Source: G965267335 sp965267335 (GTDB lineage Bacteria > Bacteroidota > Bacteroidia > Cytophagales > JAAEPT01). Taken from it: DNA of 64,000 nucleotides. Position numbers and translations under genes: made by a program. Position 1 is the stretch's first letter. Every line of letters begins with the position of its first letter. The DNA lies in assembly GCA_965267335.1 (NCBI GenBank), contig OZ253953.1:558001-622000 (forward strand), written 5' to 3'. This document shows positions 35,083 to 44,700 of this stretch, piece by piece. A model generated the notes under the pieces. The model was not told the DNA's origin. It did not search any database and saw only the letters and a program-made list of their open reading frames with translations.

Positions 35083-36828
35083 TTACCAGCTCAGAACTGC
35101 GTCTCTGCCCTTATATTCTATACCCCCATTTTTAGAATTGATTTGTCTAATGGTCATTCCGTTCGGTCTGTACTCTACGTCTAAATATTGATTGAACTCC
35201 GCAGATCCACAATAAAATACAGGTATTTTATGGCTGGCTAAATCCATGGTAATTTTTGATCCGTAAGTGGATCTTGAAGAATTAGTGCATGACAATTTTT
35301 TCATGTACTTTTTATCACTTGGTTCAAATTTCCCGCTACCTGGGTTGTAATATCCATCTACCATCAAGGTATCGGAAATGATATTATGCATGTGTCCAAG
35401 GAAAATGGCTCTAATCTTAATTCCGTTGTTCATCGCATTATCTAGAATGCTATAAAATTCATTTTGAAATTTGACTTTTAGGCTCGGTGGAAAAACTTTA
35501 TCATAGATATCATCTACTGGAACACATGAAGTATTCATTGCGTGCATGTTTATTATTACATTTTTTCCGCGCCAATAGGCGGTGTCTTGTTTTAGAAAGT
35601 CCAGTGTTTTTGATTGGGAATTTTCCGATAGAAAAGTTTTGGTTAAAATCGGATTAGTATGCAACTGAACGAAATGATAATTCATAATATCCCAAGAATA
35701 ACCTAAGCTTCCTTTTTTGGTATGAACATCGTAATCGAAATATTTTATATATTTATTTTTGCCGAATTCGTTCACAATGAAATCCATGACATCCTCTTGG
35801 TTGTCTCCAAAATCATGATTTCCTAAACCCATGAACGTTGTTCCAATATCTGAGAATTTGCTTAACCGTTCGACTGCGTCACTACTTCTTTCAAAAGTCA
35901 AGTCACCATTAATAACAATTCCAAATTTTCTATTTAATCGATCATACTTGTTTCTTAAGTTGAGTACACTTAGAGCTTGATCATCATAAGTTTTTTTGGC
36001 ACCACCTGCCAGTTTACAAGTAAGACTATTGCAATAATCGTATTGAGGGTCTGATGTCATTGCAAGATTGAAAGTACTCCACCTGTCTCCAATCCCCGGC
36101 CAAGTTCCGATTATCGGTTGCGGGTCAGATATGATCCCTGGAGTTAAATTGGGAGTCTTTGGTATCTCTACGGTTACAATTTTATCGTCCTTAATTAAAT
36201 AAATATTGTTAACATTATCTTTACGTGAGCTAGGCCCCCAATAAAAGGCAGCATCAATATCTTTTTCGAAATTCGAATCTATTCCTGGAAAGAATGTAGA
36301 AATCGTAACTACATCGATGGTTTCATTATTGTCTAAGTCATATTTTAATACTTTATCTCCTTTAAAGAAAAGACCATAATTAAGACCTAGATAACACGCA
36401 GCATCTAATGATGCACCACTTGGAAGGAATCCTTTTTCGAATTTCCAGTTTTGATCAATTTTCTTAGCAGTTGTATCTGTATATTTATTTGAATTTGTAC
36501 TGTTAAGTGTAACGTATTTATCTCCAGAGAATAGATAGAATCCATACTGGCCATTTGTGAGACTGGCATCTATTTTCGTATTGAAACTACCTTTGAAGCC
36601 CCAAGAGTTTGTAATTAATTTTGGATAGTTAACATCTTTTTGGTCAGTGAATCTATCATATGAGATAAAACTATCAGCCTTAAAGAAATAGATTTTAGGT
36701 CGTATGGATATCCCATTCCAAAAAAAAGCAGAAGATATTTTGTCCGTGGGTTTGAGTTGAAAGTTTGTTTTGATCTCAGATTTCTCTTCCGTTTTCTCTT
36801 CTTTGCAGGAGGAAAAAAATCCTAACAT
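35083..36828 (-). CDS. Lipoprotein with four hemopexin-like repeats and a metallophosphoesterase domain
   Basis: A 581-residue frame from ATG 36828. Residues about 30-250 form four hemopexin-like blades (SSAFFWNG..IYFFKADSFISYD, IDASLTNG..YLFSGDKYVTL, LDAACYLG..FFKGDKVLKYD, IDAAFYWG..IYLIKDDKIVTV). The C-terminal half is a calcineurin-like phosphoesterase with TSDPQ, VINGDLT, GLGNHDFGDN, INMHAMN and LGHMHN, that is, nearly all metal ligands, with Gln at the position usually His. The annotated start leaves only 7 residues before the lipobox Cys, and a full signal core lies upstream without a start codon (see 36829-36920). The substrate is unknown. Confidence 0.8.
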   Translation of the reverse strand: MLGFFSSCKEEKTEEKSEIKTNFQLKPTDKISSAFFWNGISIRPKIYFFKADSFISYDRFTDQKDVNYPKLITNSWGFKGSFNTKIDASLTNGQYGFYLFSGDKYVTLNSTNSNKYTDTTAKKIDQNWKFEKGFLPSGASLDAACYLGLNYGLFFKGDKVLKYDLDNNETIDVVTISTFFPGIDSNFEKDIDAAFYWGPSSRKDNVNNIYLIKDDKIVTVEIPKTPNLTPGIISDPQPIIGTWPGIGDRWSTFNLAMTSDPQYDYCNSLTCKLAGGAKKTYDDQALSVLNLRNKYDRLNRKFGIVINGDLTFERSSDAVERLSKFSDIGTTFMGLGNHDFGDNQEDVMDFIVNEFGKNKYIKYFDYDVHTKKGSLGYSWDIMNYHFVQLHTNPILTKTFLSENSQSKTLDFLKQDTAYWRGKNVIINMHAMNTSCVPVDDIYDKVFPPSLKVKFQNEFYSILDNAMNNGIKIRAIFLGHMHNIISDTLMVDGYYNPGSGKFEPSDKKYMKKLSCTNSSRSTYGSKITMDLASHKIPVFYCGSAEFNQYLDVEYRPNGMTIRQINSKNGGIEYKGRDAVLSW

Positions 36829-37279
36829 GGTTACAAATACTAAAGTGCAGATAGTTCTGATAGTTCGCTCGTTTACTTTAGTTGCTAAGGTAGTTAAATT
36901 ACCCCACCTAGCGCAAGTCTAACCCCAGCTCGAGCACGTTTGCAACGCGTTCAGATGAGTACTCTTATCTTGAATTAGTAATGGAAAATTCGTCTACGGT
37001 GCATAAGCCTCAGGGTGTGTACTATGCACTAACCCTTATGTAACCCCTATTTCCCATCCAACAATAAGTTAGATTACTTCTTTCAGTCCTTCGTGTTTAA
37101 ATGAAGCACTCTCTCTTGAAATTACAGACAGCACTGGAATTTTTTGGAAAGGCTTTAAAAAATACTTATCTGATATTATAAGGCTTAGCGTACCTGTTCG
37201 GTTTCTATAATTCTATTTATAAGTGAAATCGTCAGCGGAAGCAAGAGTCTATTGAGCTAAAAACTAAAGATTGAAGGAA
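36829..37279. other. Intergenic gap with a start-less signal-peptide frame and a small palindrome
   Basis: On the minus strand, bases 36829-36920 continue the hemopexin lipoprotein frame and encode KVNERTIRTICTLVFVT, a normal signal-peptide n- and h-region, up to an in-frame stop. They contain no ATG, GTG or TTG. CACCTAGCGCAAG at 36904-36916 resembles the REP-like unit at 34968 and may have altered the original start. An imperfect hairpin (CATAAG/CTTATG with GTGCATA/TATGCAC inside, about 37000-37040) is present. Nothing else is recognised up to the gltS start. Confidence 0.5.
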
Positions 37280-38629
37280 ATGCATACTATAAATGGATTT
37301 TTTTGGGCCTTATTACTCATCTCACTCTTTTTGTTCGTAGCCCATATTTTGAAGCGTATTTTTGTTCGGAGGATATTTATTCCCACCTCATTAATTGCTG
37401 GTTTTCTAGCATTGCTTTTGGGCCCGGAAGTCCTTGGTGCTATTATGACAGAGGATAATAGTGTGAGTTTCTTACCTAAGGGTCTGCAACAGCAAGAAAT
37501 TATAAATATATGGAAGGAGTTACCCGAGTATTTAATTATAATCGTTTTTGCTGGCTTATTTCTCGGAAAAAAGATTCCGCACTTCAAGAAAATAATAAAG
37601 AGAAGTATGCCTAATCTGTGTTTTGGTTACACATTGGCGTTGGGTCAGTACATCATAGGACTGCTTACGGCTATGTTTATACTGAAACCCTTATTTAATA
37701 CAGATGTCGTTGCAGGGGCATTAATAGCAATTGGTTTTCAGGGAGGTCATGGTACCGTAGCTGGACTTAAGAATAGCTTTTCTGCTGTAAATTTCAATGA
37801 CGGTTTAGATTTAGGAATCGGAATTGCTACCATCGGTCTTATCTCCGCTATTATTTTCGGTGCAATAATGTCTAATATAAATGGTGAGCATAATTCTAAT
37901 GATTCACAGTCTTCTGATAGCGAAGATCAGGATAATTTGGAAGAAATAAAGAAAGGATCTTTGACGCAGCAAATAGCAATTGTTGGTATTACTGTTTTTA
38001 TAGGATGGATGATTTTAAAAGGGTTTGCTTTGGTTGAAATGTTGATTTTTTCAACAGAGGAATCAAAAGTCATGAAATTCATTCCACTCTTTCCTGTTGC
38101 AATGTTAGCGGGCTTAATCGTCCAGGTCTTGGTTGAAAAGCTGCGGCTTGCCCACTATATTAGCCGGAAGCACATAACTTTTATTACAAACATTTCACTG
38201 GATTTTCTCATAGTTGCTGCTATTGGAAGCCTTTCGTTAACAACTATTGGTAACAATATTGCACCACTTCTTATTTTGGGTGGATGCGGAGTTGCATACA
38301 ATGTGCTGATCTATTTTTTGATGGGTAAAATCTTTTTTAAACAGAGCTGGAGACACCGAGCCTTAGGTGAGTTTGGTCAATCAACTGGTACTACGGCTAT
38401 TGGGTTGATTTTAATTAGAAACAGCGAAAAGAATGCCGGGAAATATACATCAGCATTTAGCTATAAACAACCGCTCTATGAACCGATAGTTGGAGGAGGG
38501 CTCCTAACTGGTATTGCCATACCGTTGATTAAATCCGTAGGGCCATATGTTTTTGTGGTTGGCATAACGGGATTGTTAGCTGTCATACTTCTGCTTTATT
38601 TTATCTTTTATAAAAATTCGGGAGCATAG
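37280..38629 (+). CDS. gltS: Sodium/glutamate symporter, GltS family
   Basis: A 449-residue integral membrane protein from ATG 37280 (an in-frame TTG at 37271 is less likely). About ten hydrophobic segments and a GGHGTVAG motif (GFQGGHGTVAGLKNSF) place it in the GltS/ESS family; a second related region is FGQSTGTTAIGLILIR, the inverted-repeat counterpart. A central acidic loop (DSQSSDSEDQDNLEE) separates the two halves. It should import glutamate with sodium across the inner membrane. Single gene with no obvious partners. Confidence 0.9.
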   Translation: MHTINGFFWALLLISLFLFVAHILKRIFVRRIFIPTSLIAGFLALLLGPEVLGAIMTEDNSVSFLPKGLQQQEIINIWKELPEYLIIIVFAGLFLGKKIPHFKKIIKRSMPNLCFGYTLALGQYIIGLLTAMFILKPLFNTDVVAGALIAIGFQGGHGTVAGLKNSFSAVNFNDGLDLGIGIATIGLISAIIFGAIMSNINGEHNSNDSQSSDSEDQDNLEEIKKGSLTQQIAIVGITVFIGWMILKGFALVEMLIFSTEESKVMKFIPLFPVAMLAGLIVQVLVEKLRLAHYISRKHITFITNISLDFLIVAAIGSLSLTTIGNNIAPLLILGGCGVAYNVLIYFLMGKIFFKQSWRHRALGEFGQSTGTTAIGLILIRNSEKNAGKYTSAFSYKQPLYEPIVGGGLLTGIAIPLIKSVGPYVFVVGITGLLAVILLLYFIFYKNSGA

Positions 38630-38782
38630 TATGTGTTTGAGAGCAGCTATACCTTGCACAACCATATCTCCAGAATGAATTCATTCACAGTCACCACCAT
38701 CTACTTTTTCCTTATATTTAATCATGATTATAACTATAGCTGACACCTTGATGCAGATATATAACTATCATAATAATATTTA

Positions 38783-39052
38783 GTGAATACAAACTATCAA
38801 CAATCAGAATTCTTGCTTTATACCTCCCAAAATGGAGAGGTAAAAGTAGATGTGCTTCTTCAAGACGAGACTGTTTGGCTCACTCAAAGAGCCATGCAAG
38901 AGTTGTTTGGTAAAGCAAAAGCGACCATTAGTGAGCATATCAGTAATGTTTTTAAAGAGGGGGAATTAGAAGAAAATTCAGTTGTTCGGAATTTCCGAAC
39001 AACCAGTCAGCATGGCGCTATTGAAGGAAAAACACAAGATAAATGGCCCTAG
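38783..39052 (+). pseudogene. RhuM-family gene, N-terminal fragment
   Basis: A GTG-initiated frame encodes 89 residues. About 70 of them (FLLYTSQNGEVKVDVLLQDE, VWLTQRAMQELFGKAKATISEH, VFKEGELEENSVVRNFRTT) match the N-terminal DNA-binding region of RhuM virulence proteins, which are normally about 300 residues or more. After RTTSQHGA the match ends and the frame stops inside the DUF3024 gene. A second RhuM-like piece follows that gene at 39398-39463. The gene is therefore broken. Confidence 0.75.
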
Positions 39053-39390
39053 ACGCACTACAGTCAGCAGAAACCATCAATGCCCTGGAAATATTTCTGG
39101 ACAAACGCAGACCACCGGAACACATCAGACACGACTTGGACCTGAGCTACAAAATCGAGAATCAGAGCATCATTATTTTTGAAATCCGCCCAAATTGGAT
39201 GAATAAAGAAGAGAAAATTGAAAGCCATGTTGCAAAAACCACTTGGGTGAAAGCACAAAACATCTGGAAAATCTATTGGATGCGATCAGATTTAAAATGG
39301 CATGGTTATGATCCCGAGCCTACGGTTAAGACCATTGAGGAGTTTTTGGCCATAGTAGATGAAGATGCTTATGGGTGCTTTTGGGGATAA
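39043..39390 (+). CDS. DUF3024 domain-containing protein
   Basis: A 115-residue protein, the full length of the DUF3024 family. It has DALQSAETINALEIFLDKRRP, PEHIRHDLDLSYKIENQSIIIFEIRP and the C-terminal WMRSDLKWHGYDPEPTVKTIEEFLAIVDEDAYGCFWG-type sequence. The function of the family is unknown. The start overlaps the end of the RhuM fragment by 10 bp, and it appears to have been inserted in, or to have replaced the middle of, that gene. Confidence 0.88.
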   Translation: MALDALQSAETINALEIFLDKRRPPEHIRHDLDLSYKIENQSIIIFEIRPNWMNKEEKIESHVAKTTWVKAQNIWKIYWMRSDLKWHGYDPEPTVKTIEEFLAIVDEDAYGCFWG

Positions 39391-39397
39391 GTAGGCC

Positions 39398-39463
39398 AAT
39401 TACCCGTTCGGCAAAAACTATTTTGATGAATTGCTGAAACAGCCTAGAGTATACCAAAAGTAA
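39398..39463 (+). pseudogene. RhuM-family gene, internal remnant
   Basis: The frame encodes NYPFGKNYFDELLKQPRVYQK followed by a stop. It resembles the conserved NYFDELLxxIREIRxSERxFYQK segment in the middle of RhuM proteins, with several residues lost. It lies 8 bp after the DUF3024 stop and is in the same direction as the N-terminal fragment. No start codon is visible and no later part of RhuM is found. Confidence 0.5.
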
Positions 39464-39525
39464 AGCCCACCGGTTGATGTCCTATATCCGGAACAAGCAA
39501 TTACTTTTTCACTATATTACTGACT

Positions 39526-41340
39526 ATGAACACCCTAATCAAATCGCTGAAGCTCATCAGCATCCTGGTTTTACTATCATCACATGCCTTTACTCAGGTA
39601 AGTCATGTCATCGATGAGTTCACCAACAACGCCAATTATTATACCGCTTTTAACAATGGCACGGGTAGCGCATCCACCACCATCAATACTTCCGACTTCG
39701 CCAGCGGATCGGAGAGCCTATCAATCAATTACAGTTTTGATGCTGGTACAGGTTACTTCTTTTCATCCTTCAGAAATTATTCAACTGCCACTCAGGATTA
39801 TTCCTATCAAACAATCGGTTTCAGCCTCTATCACAAAGGAGGAAATGTAAATTCATCGATAGCCATCAGGCTATGGGAAGACAATAACATGAACGGAGTG
39901 TTTGATGGCACCGATGAGGTTTTTGCCTCTACTTCTGTCACCTCTGGCGAGTCCGGGTGGACACAAGACCACTTTGCAATCGGAGATTTTACATTAGTTA
40001 CCGGCACCGGAAACGGGACGCTGGACCTTAACAGAATCAGAGCCTGGGATATCAAAGTACAAAATGAAACAACCACAGCTCAATCCGGAACCCTGTTGGT
40101 AGATCAATTGGTCCTGGAGTCATCCTATACATCCCCTGCCACAGGAAATAATATTTTGTCTGGTTCATTCATACAACTATGGAACTCCACCGGATGTAGT
40201 TGCGGACAATGGAGCCAAACCGAATGGAATAATGAACTTCAGGAAATGTCGGATCTTTGTATGGATAAATTTATCATCCAATACAGTGTATATGATGACC
40301 TGAGTTGGTACAGCAATTCCAGCTTGTCTTTTGTGAATTTTAAAGAAGGAGCATTGGATAAAATTATAACCGCTGCGGAGTCAGCAGGCATCCAAATCTA
40401 CTTTGGTCTCTATTTTGATGAAACCTGGAACACAGCTGATAAGTCACTGGCAGCTACCTACTCAGATTTACTCACTAAACATCAGGGAGTCATTGATGAG
40501 CTCTGGACAGAATTCGGTGCCAGCTCGGCTTTCGGTGGCTGGTACATTCCACAGGAAATTAATGACCTGGAATGGCAAACCGATCCGGAGAAAACACTAT
40601 TATTTGATTGGCTCAAAGATGTGTCCGATTATGCAAAAACCAAATCTTCGGCTCCGGTGATTATTGCACCTTTCTTTAATCTATGGCAACCAGCTGATGT
40701 TGTTGCAGATTGGTATGATGAATTATTCATGGTAGCCACAAATATCGATGCTATTTATCCTCAGGATGGAGTAGGTATTACTTTGAAGGATGTAGATTAT
40801 CACATTCCCTTATACTTTTCGGAATTGGAATCCCTGTGTAATACACATGGTGTAGATTTTGGTGCGACTGTTGAGAGCTTTGAACAGCAAACCGGATGGC
40901 CAATAGATGGAGGATCATTCAGTGCCATCTCAGCAGATATTGATCGATTGAAGTCACAACTATGGAATGCTCAGGATGCCGGAGCCATTGACATCATCCA
41001 GTTTTCATGGTCCTATATGCAGGATGGTGTTTCAGCGAGTGCTTCCCAGTTGAATACAGACTATGCGAATTACTCCTCTGGCTCATGTACGGCCACAAGT
41101 GTTTTCGATAGTAATTCAAGCCCGCTGATTATTTACCCTAATCCTGCGACTGATGAGCTTTATGTATCGGGATGTGAAGAGGAAGTAAAAGTATATGATG
41201 TGCTTGGAGTGGACCGGACAAGTGAAGTCGATCAGAGAAAATTACAAACGGATATGTGGAATTTGGATATCACTCAATTACCCGCCAATATCTATTTGAT
41301 CAGGGTAGGAGGTCAAAGCCTGGTGTTTGTAAAGAAATAG
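39526..41340 (+). CDS. T9SS-secreted DUF4434 (TIM-barrel glycoside-hydrolase-like) protein
   Basis: A 604-residue protein. A signal peptide (to about residue 24, HAFTQ) is followed by a beta-sandwich carbohydrate-binding-like domain (about 25-205), then a DUF4434 barrel (about 208-520: SGSFIQLWNSTGCSCGQW, YFGLYFDETWN, GWYIPQEINDLEW, DAIYPQDGVG). The two glutamates in YIPQEIND and in ATVESFEQ could be catalytic, by analogy with GH-A enzymes. A type A T9SS sorting domain ends the protein (IIYPNPATDELYVSG, LPANIYLIRVG). It probably acts on a polysaccharide outside the cell; the substrate is unknown. Confidence 0.85.
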   Translation: MNTLIKSLKLISILVLLSSHAFTQVSHVIDEFTNNANYYTAFNNGTGSASTTINTSDFASGSESLSINYSFDAGTGYFFSSFRNYSTATQDYSYQTIGFSLYHKGGNVNSSIAIRLWEDNNMNGVFDGTDEVFASTSVTSGESGWTQDHFAIGDFTLVTGTGNGTLDLNRIRAWDIKVQNETTTAQSGTLLVDQLVLESSYTSPATGNNILSGSFIQLWNSTGCSCGQWSQTEWNNELQEMSDLCMDKFIIQYSVYDDLSWYSNSSLSFVNFKEGALDKIITAAESAGIQIYFGLYFDETWNTADKSLAATYSDLLTKHQGVIDELWTEFGASSAFGGWYIPQEINDLEWQTDPEKTLLFDWLKDVSDYAKTKSSAPVIIAPFFNLWQPADVVADWYDELFMVATNIDAIYPQDGVGITLKDVDYHIPLYFSELESLCNTHGVDFGATVESFEQQTGWPIDGGSFSAISADIDRLKSQLWNAQDAGAIDIIQFSWSYMQDGVSASASQLNTDYANYSSGSCTATSVFDSNSSPLIIYPNPATDELYVSGCEEEVKVYDVLGVDRTSEVDQRKLQTDMWNLDITQLPANIYLIRVGGQSLVFVKK

Positions 41341-41381
41341 TACAGGTACAGAGTACGCAGTATTTTGCATTTTTGACCTCA

Positions 41382-41478
41382 ATCGTTCACTCAATATTCT
41401 GATCGTTCACCTTGTATTCCCGATCGTTTACTAAGTCCTGACATACCTTTCATTTGAAAGTCGTATATATAAGTATAT
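41382..41478 (+). promoter_or_regulatory. ATCGTTYAC direct repeats and GTATAT-N4-GTATAT element, locus A
   Basis: ATCGTTCAC at 41382-41390 and 41402-41410 and ATCGTTTAC at 41423-41431 form three direct repeats with 20- and 21-bp periods, two helical turns, as for response-regulator sites of the LytTR kind. GTATAT is repeated 10 bp apart at 41463-41468 and 41473-41478. The same two elements precede the 11-codon ORF at 49506. The rest of the gap 41341-41770 holds the small ORF, hairpin and terminator listed separately. Confidence 0.5.
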
Positions 41479-41509
41479 CACGAATAATAAATTAAGAAAG
41501 GAGTAAACA

Positions 41510-41545
41510 ATGAAAACTATAATATTCAATAAAGTAATCTTTTAG
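41510..41545 (+). CDS. 11-codon ORF, peptide MKTIIFNKVIF (locus A)
   Basis: ATG is preceded by AAGAAAGGAG, a strong Shine-Dalgarno-like sequence at 41494-41503. The peptide MKTIIFNKVIF is matched at 49506 by MINVIFNKIIF: 6 of 11 residues are identical, and most other changes are conservative. Several codons differ only at synonymous positions (AAT/AAC, AAA/AAG), which suggests selection at the protein level. The stop overlaps a hairpin. The peptide is too short for a known fold; it could act as a hydrophobic signal or toxin-like peptide, or as a leader. This is an inference. Confidence 0.4.
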   Translation: MKTIIFNKVIF

Positions 41546-41574
41546 GTCTATTTTTTGCCTACACCGGGCAGACC
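41545..41574 (+). ncRNA. Hairpin motif GGYCT-ATTTTTT, copy A
   Basis: GGTCT (41545-41549) pairs with AGACC (41570-41574). ATTTTTT is bulged on the 5' side, and an inner stem GCC/GGC closes a 7-nt loop. The same layout occurs at 49233-49267 with different stem bases, so base pairing is conserved while sequence is not. It lies between the 11-codon ORF and its terminator. Confidence 0.4.
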
Positions 41575-41605
41575 ACAATTCATAGGTGTTTTGGGTTAAT
41601 TTTTC

Positions 41606-41640
41606 AAACCCCTGGTTTTATGCCGGGGGTTTATTTTTTG
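41606..41640 (+). terminator. Intrinsic terminator, locus A
   Basis: AAACCCC-tGG (41606-41615) pairs with CC-gGGGGTTT (41623-41632), followed by ATTTTTT. It ends the small transcript carrying the 11-codon ORF, 130 bp before the next large gene, so this transcript is either independent or an attenuated leader. Confidence 0.75.
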
Positions 41641-41770
41641 TGCCGCCCGAGAAAATTTTCCCCGATTGTTCACCTTTTTCCTTTCAATGATAATTCAACC
41701 TGAGAACCTGGCTTTGCCAAAAGCCACCTTACCAAACAGTTAGATTTATAGACCTTAACCAAAGCTTATT

Positions 41771-44700
41771 TTGTTACGAATTAAGTTATTATGGCTCATA
41801 GTCTTTTGCTGGCACTATACAGTAAATGGACAAACCGGAGAATTATGTGGCAATGGTATTGACGATGACGGTGATAATCTGATCGACTGTTACGATAATG
41901 AATGCTATTCCGATCCGTCCTGTGCAGGGGACGGATGTACTGTACCTAATGTTATTCCCCCATCTGATTGCCCATCAGTAGTTAATCCTGTATTTGGCCC
42001 CTTCGATTTATTTGAAAAATGGGCAACAGCAGAAAAAATTGAAACCCGTGGTAGTGTCATAGTAGCAGATCTAGATGACGATTGTATGCCGGAGGTATTG
42101 ACGAGGAATACGACCAATGGCATTTTGATTTTTAATGGCGCTACAGGTGTGCTGGAACTGCAAATTAACTTACCGGCCGAAATGTATGATTTTTATGATG
42201 CGGTAGCGGTAGCAGATGTGGATGGTGATGACTTCGGAGAAATTTTTGCTATCACAGTAGATCGCGAGCTACTCTGTTATGAGCATGATGGTACCATGAA
42301 ATGGCAGTCCGGTACAGGGACGGTTGGTTATACAGAAGGTCAGGCATGGACGCCATTGGTTGCTGATTTCGACTATGATGGAATAGCGGAAGTATATTGT
42401 GGCAATCAAATATTCAATGCACTGACAGGTAATTTAATTGCTCAGGCAGGTTCAGGAGCAAGTATTGGTGGGCACAGTGAGCATGCATTTCCAATGGCGG
42501 CAGATGTACTACCCGATGCATTTTGTGCCGATTGCCAGGGACTGGAACTGGTTTGCGGGAACCAGGTTTACAGCATTGATATACCTGGCGGAACAATGAC
42601 TCTGGCATCACAAACATTCACAACTCCTGAAAAGGATGGCTATACGACCATAGCTGATTGGGATGGAGATAATCAGCTGGATATTGTGGTTTCCGCTCAG
42701 CATGCCGGAAATGCAATTGTATATGTCTGGAATCCCAGGAATTATCCGGCAGCTACTTTGATGCCGGTAGCTGGAAATAACCCATTTGATATAGAACTGG
42801 ATTTTACTACAACGAATACAAGTTATCGTGCCGGGCATCCTAACGTTTCTGATTATGACAATGACGGACAGGTTGAAATAGGCATAGCGGGACAACATGT
42901 ATTTGGTGTGATTGATAATGACATGACAGAAGTATGGTCCACAGGCGATGTCTTTGATGATTCAGGTCTGACCACCACTACAGTTTTTGATTTTGAAGGA
43001 GATGGCATTCCCGAAGTTGTATATCGTGATGAAGATACACTTTATGTTTATGATGGAGCCAGTGGAACTGTGAGAGGAGCAATGCCTTGTTATTCCCAAA
43101 CCAGGGCTGAATTGCCAACCATAGCAGATGTAGATAATGATGGTATTGCCGATATAGTTTGTGCATGTTCTGAAAACCCAACTTCTACGGTGCAGGGATA
43201 TGTAAAGGTGTTTAACAGTACCAGCACTACCTGGGTTTCAACTCGCAACATTTGGAATCAGCATAGCTATTATCCGGTGGTAATTAATGACAACCTTACG
43301 ATTCCGATTCAGCAACAAAATCACGCATATATTCCAAGGCAAAATGTGTTTTTATCCCAGGCTCCGGTTGTGGATTCTGCCGGTACACCCATTTTCAATA
43401 CAACGTATAATCTGGGCTCTGATTTAGAATTGTGTGATCCTCCGACAACTATATTGTCATCAGGTGTAACAGATTTAACACAGTTCAATGTGAGCTGGTA
43501 TAGAGATAATGTTTTAGAAGATACTAATGTGGTTGATTATACAGTGAATCAGCCCGGTACTTATATATTAGACGTTGATGGTCCGGGGGACTGTGATGAT
43601 GGAGATACCATTGTCATTTCAGCCAAATCTATATCGGTTACAAATACAAGTTATTGCGGACCGGGAACACCTACTGTTTCGGCAACTCATTCGTCAGGAA
43701 ATTGTCCTATTGTTTGGTATGATGCATCCACGGGTGGGTCACGTCTAGGTACAGGATGTAACTACACTTTTCCGACAGTGACTGGAGATCAGACGGTTTA
43801 TGCGGAAGATACCTCATCATTTTCGCAAATGATCGCCTATTCCATTGGTGATGCGGCACTTTCATCACCATCATATCAATGGGGCAATAATAATCCTGTC
43901 AGATTGGATTTCTCTGCGGAGATTGATTTCACGCTGGACTCAGTAACTGTAGAATTTGAAAATTATTCCTGTACCGGTACCTGGACCACGGGAATTCGTT
44001 TGGCTGACATGACGGCAGGAACTAATCAGGATTTTCTTTATACACTACCTTGCGTAAGTGGTGGGCATACAGTTACAATTCCTGTGGGTTTTGTGGTGAC
44101 GGATAATCATGATTATCAGCTTTCATTTCAAGGGGGAACAACAAGAAACGTTTTGACCTATAGTAATGGAGCAGATTATGCGACTGATTTAACATATCCC
44201 GGACTAGCAGATATAACAAATAATGGTGTTACCTGGGATGATGGTGTAGGTGGATATGGTGCATTCTTTGATTGGGTGGTGACCGTGGGTGATGGTTGTT
44301 CAAGGGCACCGGCTTTAGCCATTTCTGACTGTGCTCCATCGTGTACACCTCCGACTACAGCTACGCTTGCTACTTCTTCATTTTGCACCGACTCCGAAGA
44401 TACGTTACGAGTTACTACTGATGCGCCTCTGGGATATCTGTATTCCTGGTATGATGGAGCCACTTTGATTTCGGGCCCAACCACAGATTTTGATTCTTTG
44501 ATCATTAATAGTACAGGAAACTATAAGGTCAGAATTGCAGATCCTTCTGACCCAACAAATGGAGCTTGTTATCTGGAATCTAATGTTATTGTTCCGACAA
44601 TCAACTCGGTTATTGCTGATGCCGGAGCAGATGATAGTATCTGTAATGGCCAGGCTAGTTCAACGATAACTGCTACAGGTGGGGTGAACTATTTTTGGGA

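Noticed and set aside
41382..41431. Possible short CRISPR-like array
   Set aside because: The repeats are only 9 bp with 11-12 bp spacers and three units, far below CRISPR repeat and spacer sizes; a regulatory site explains them better.
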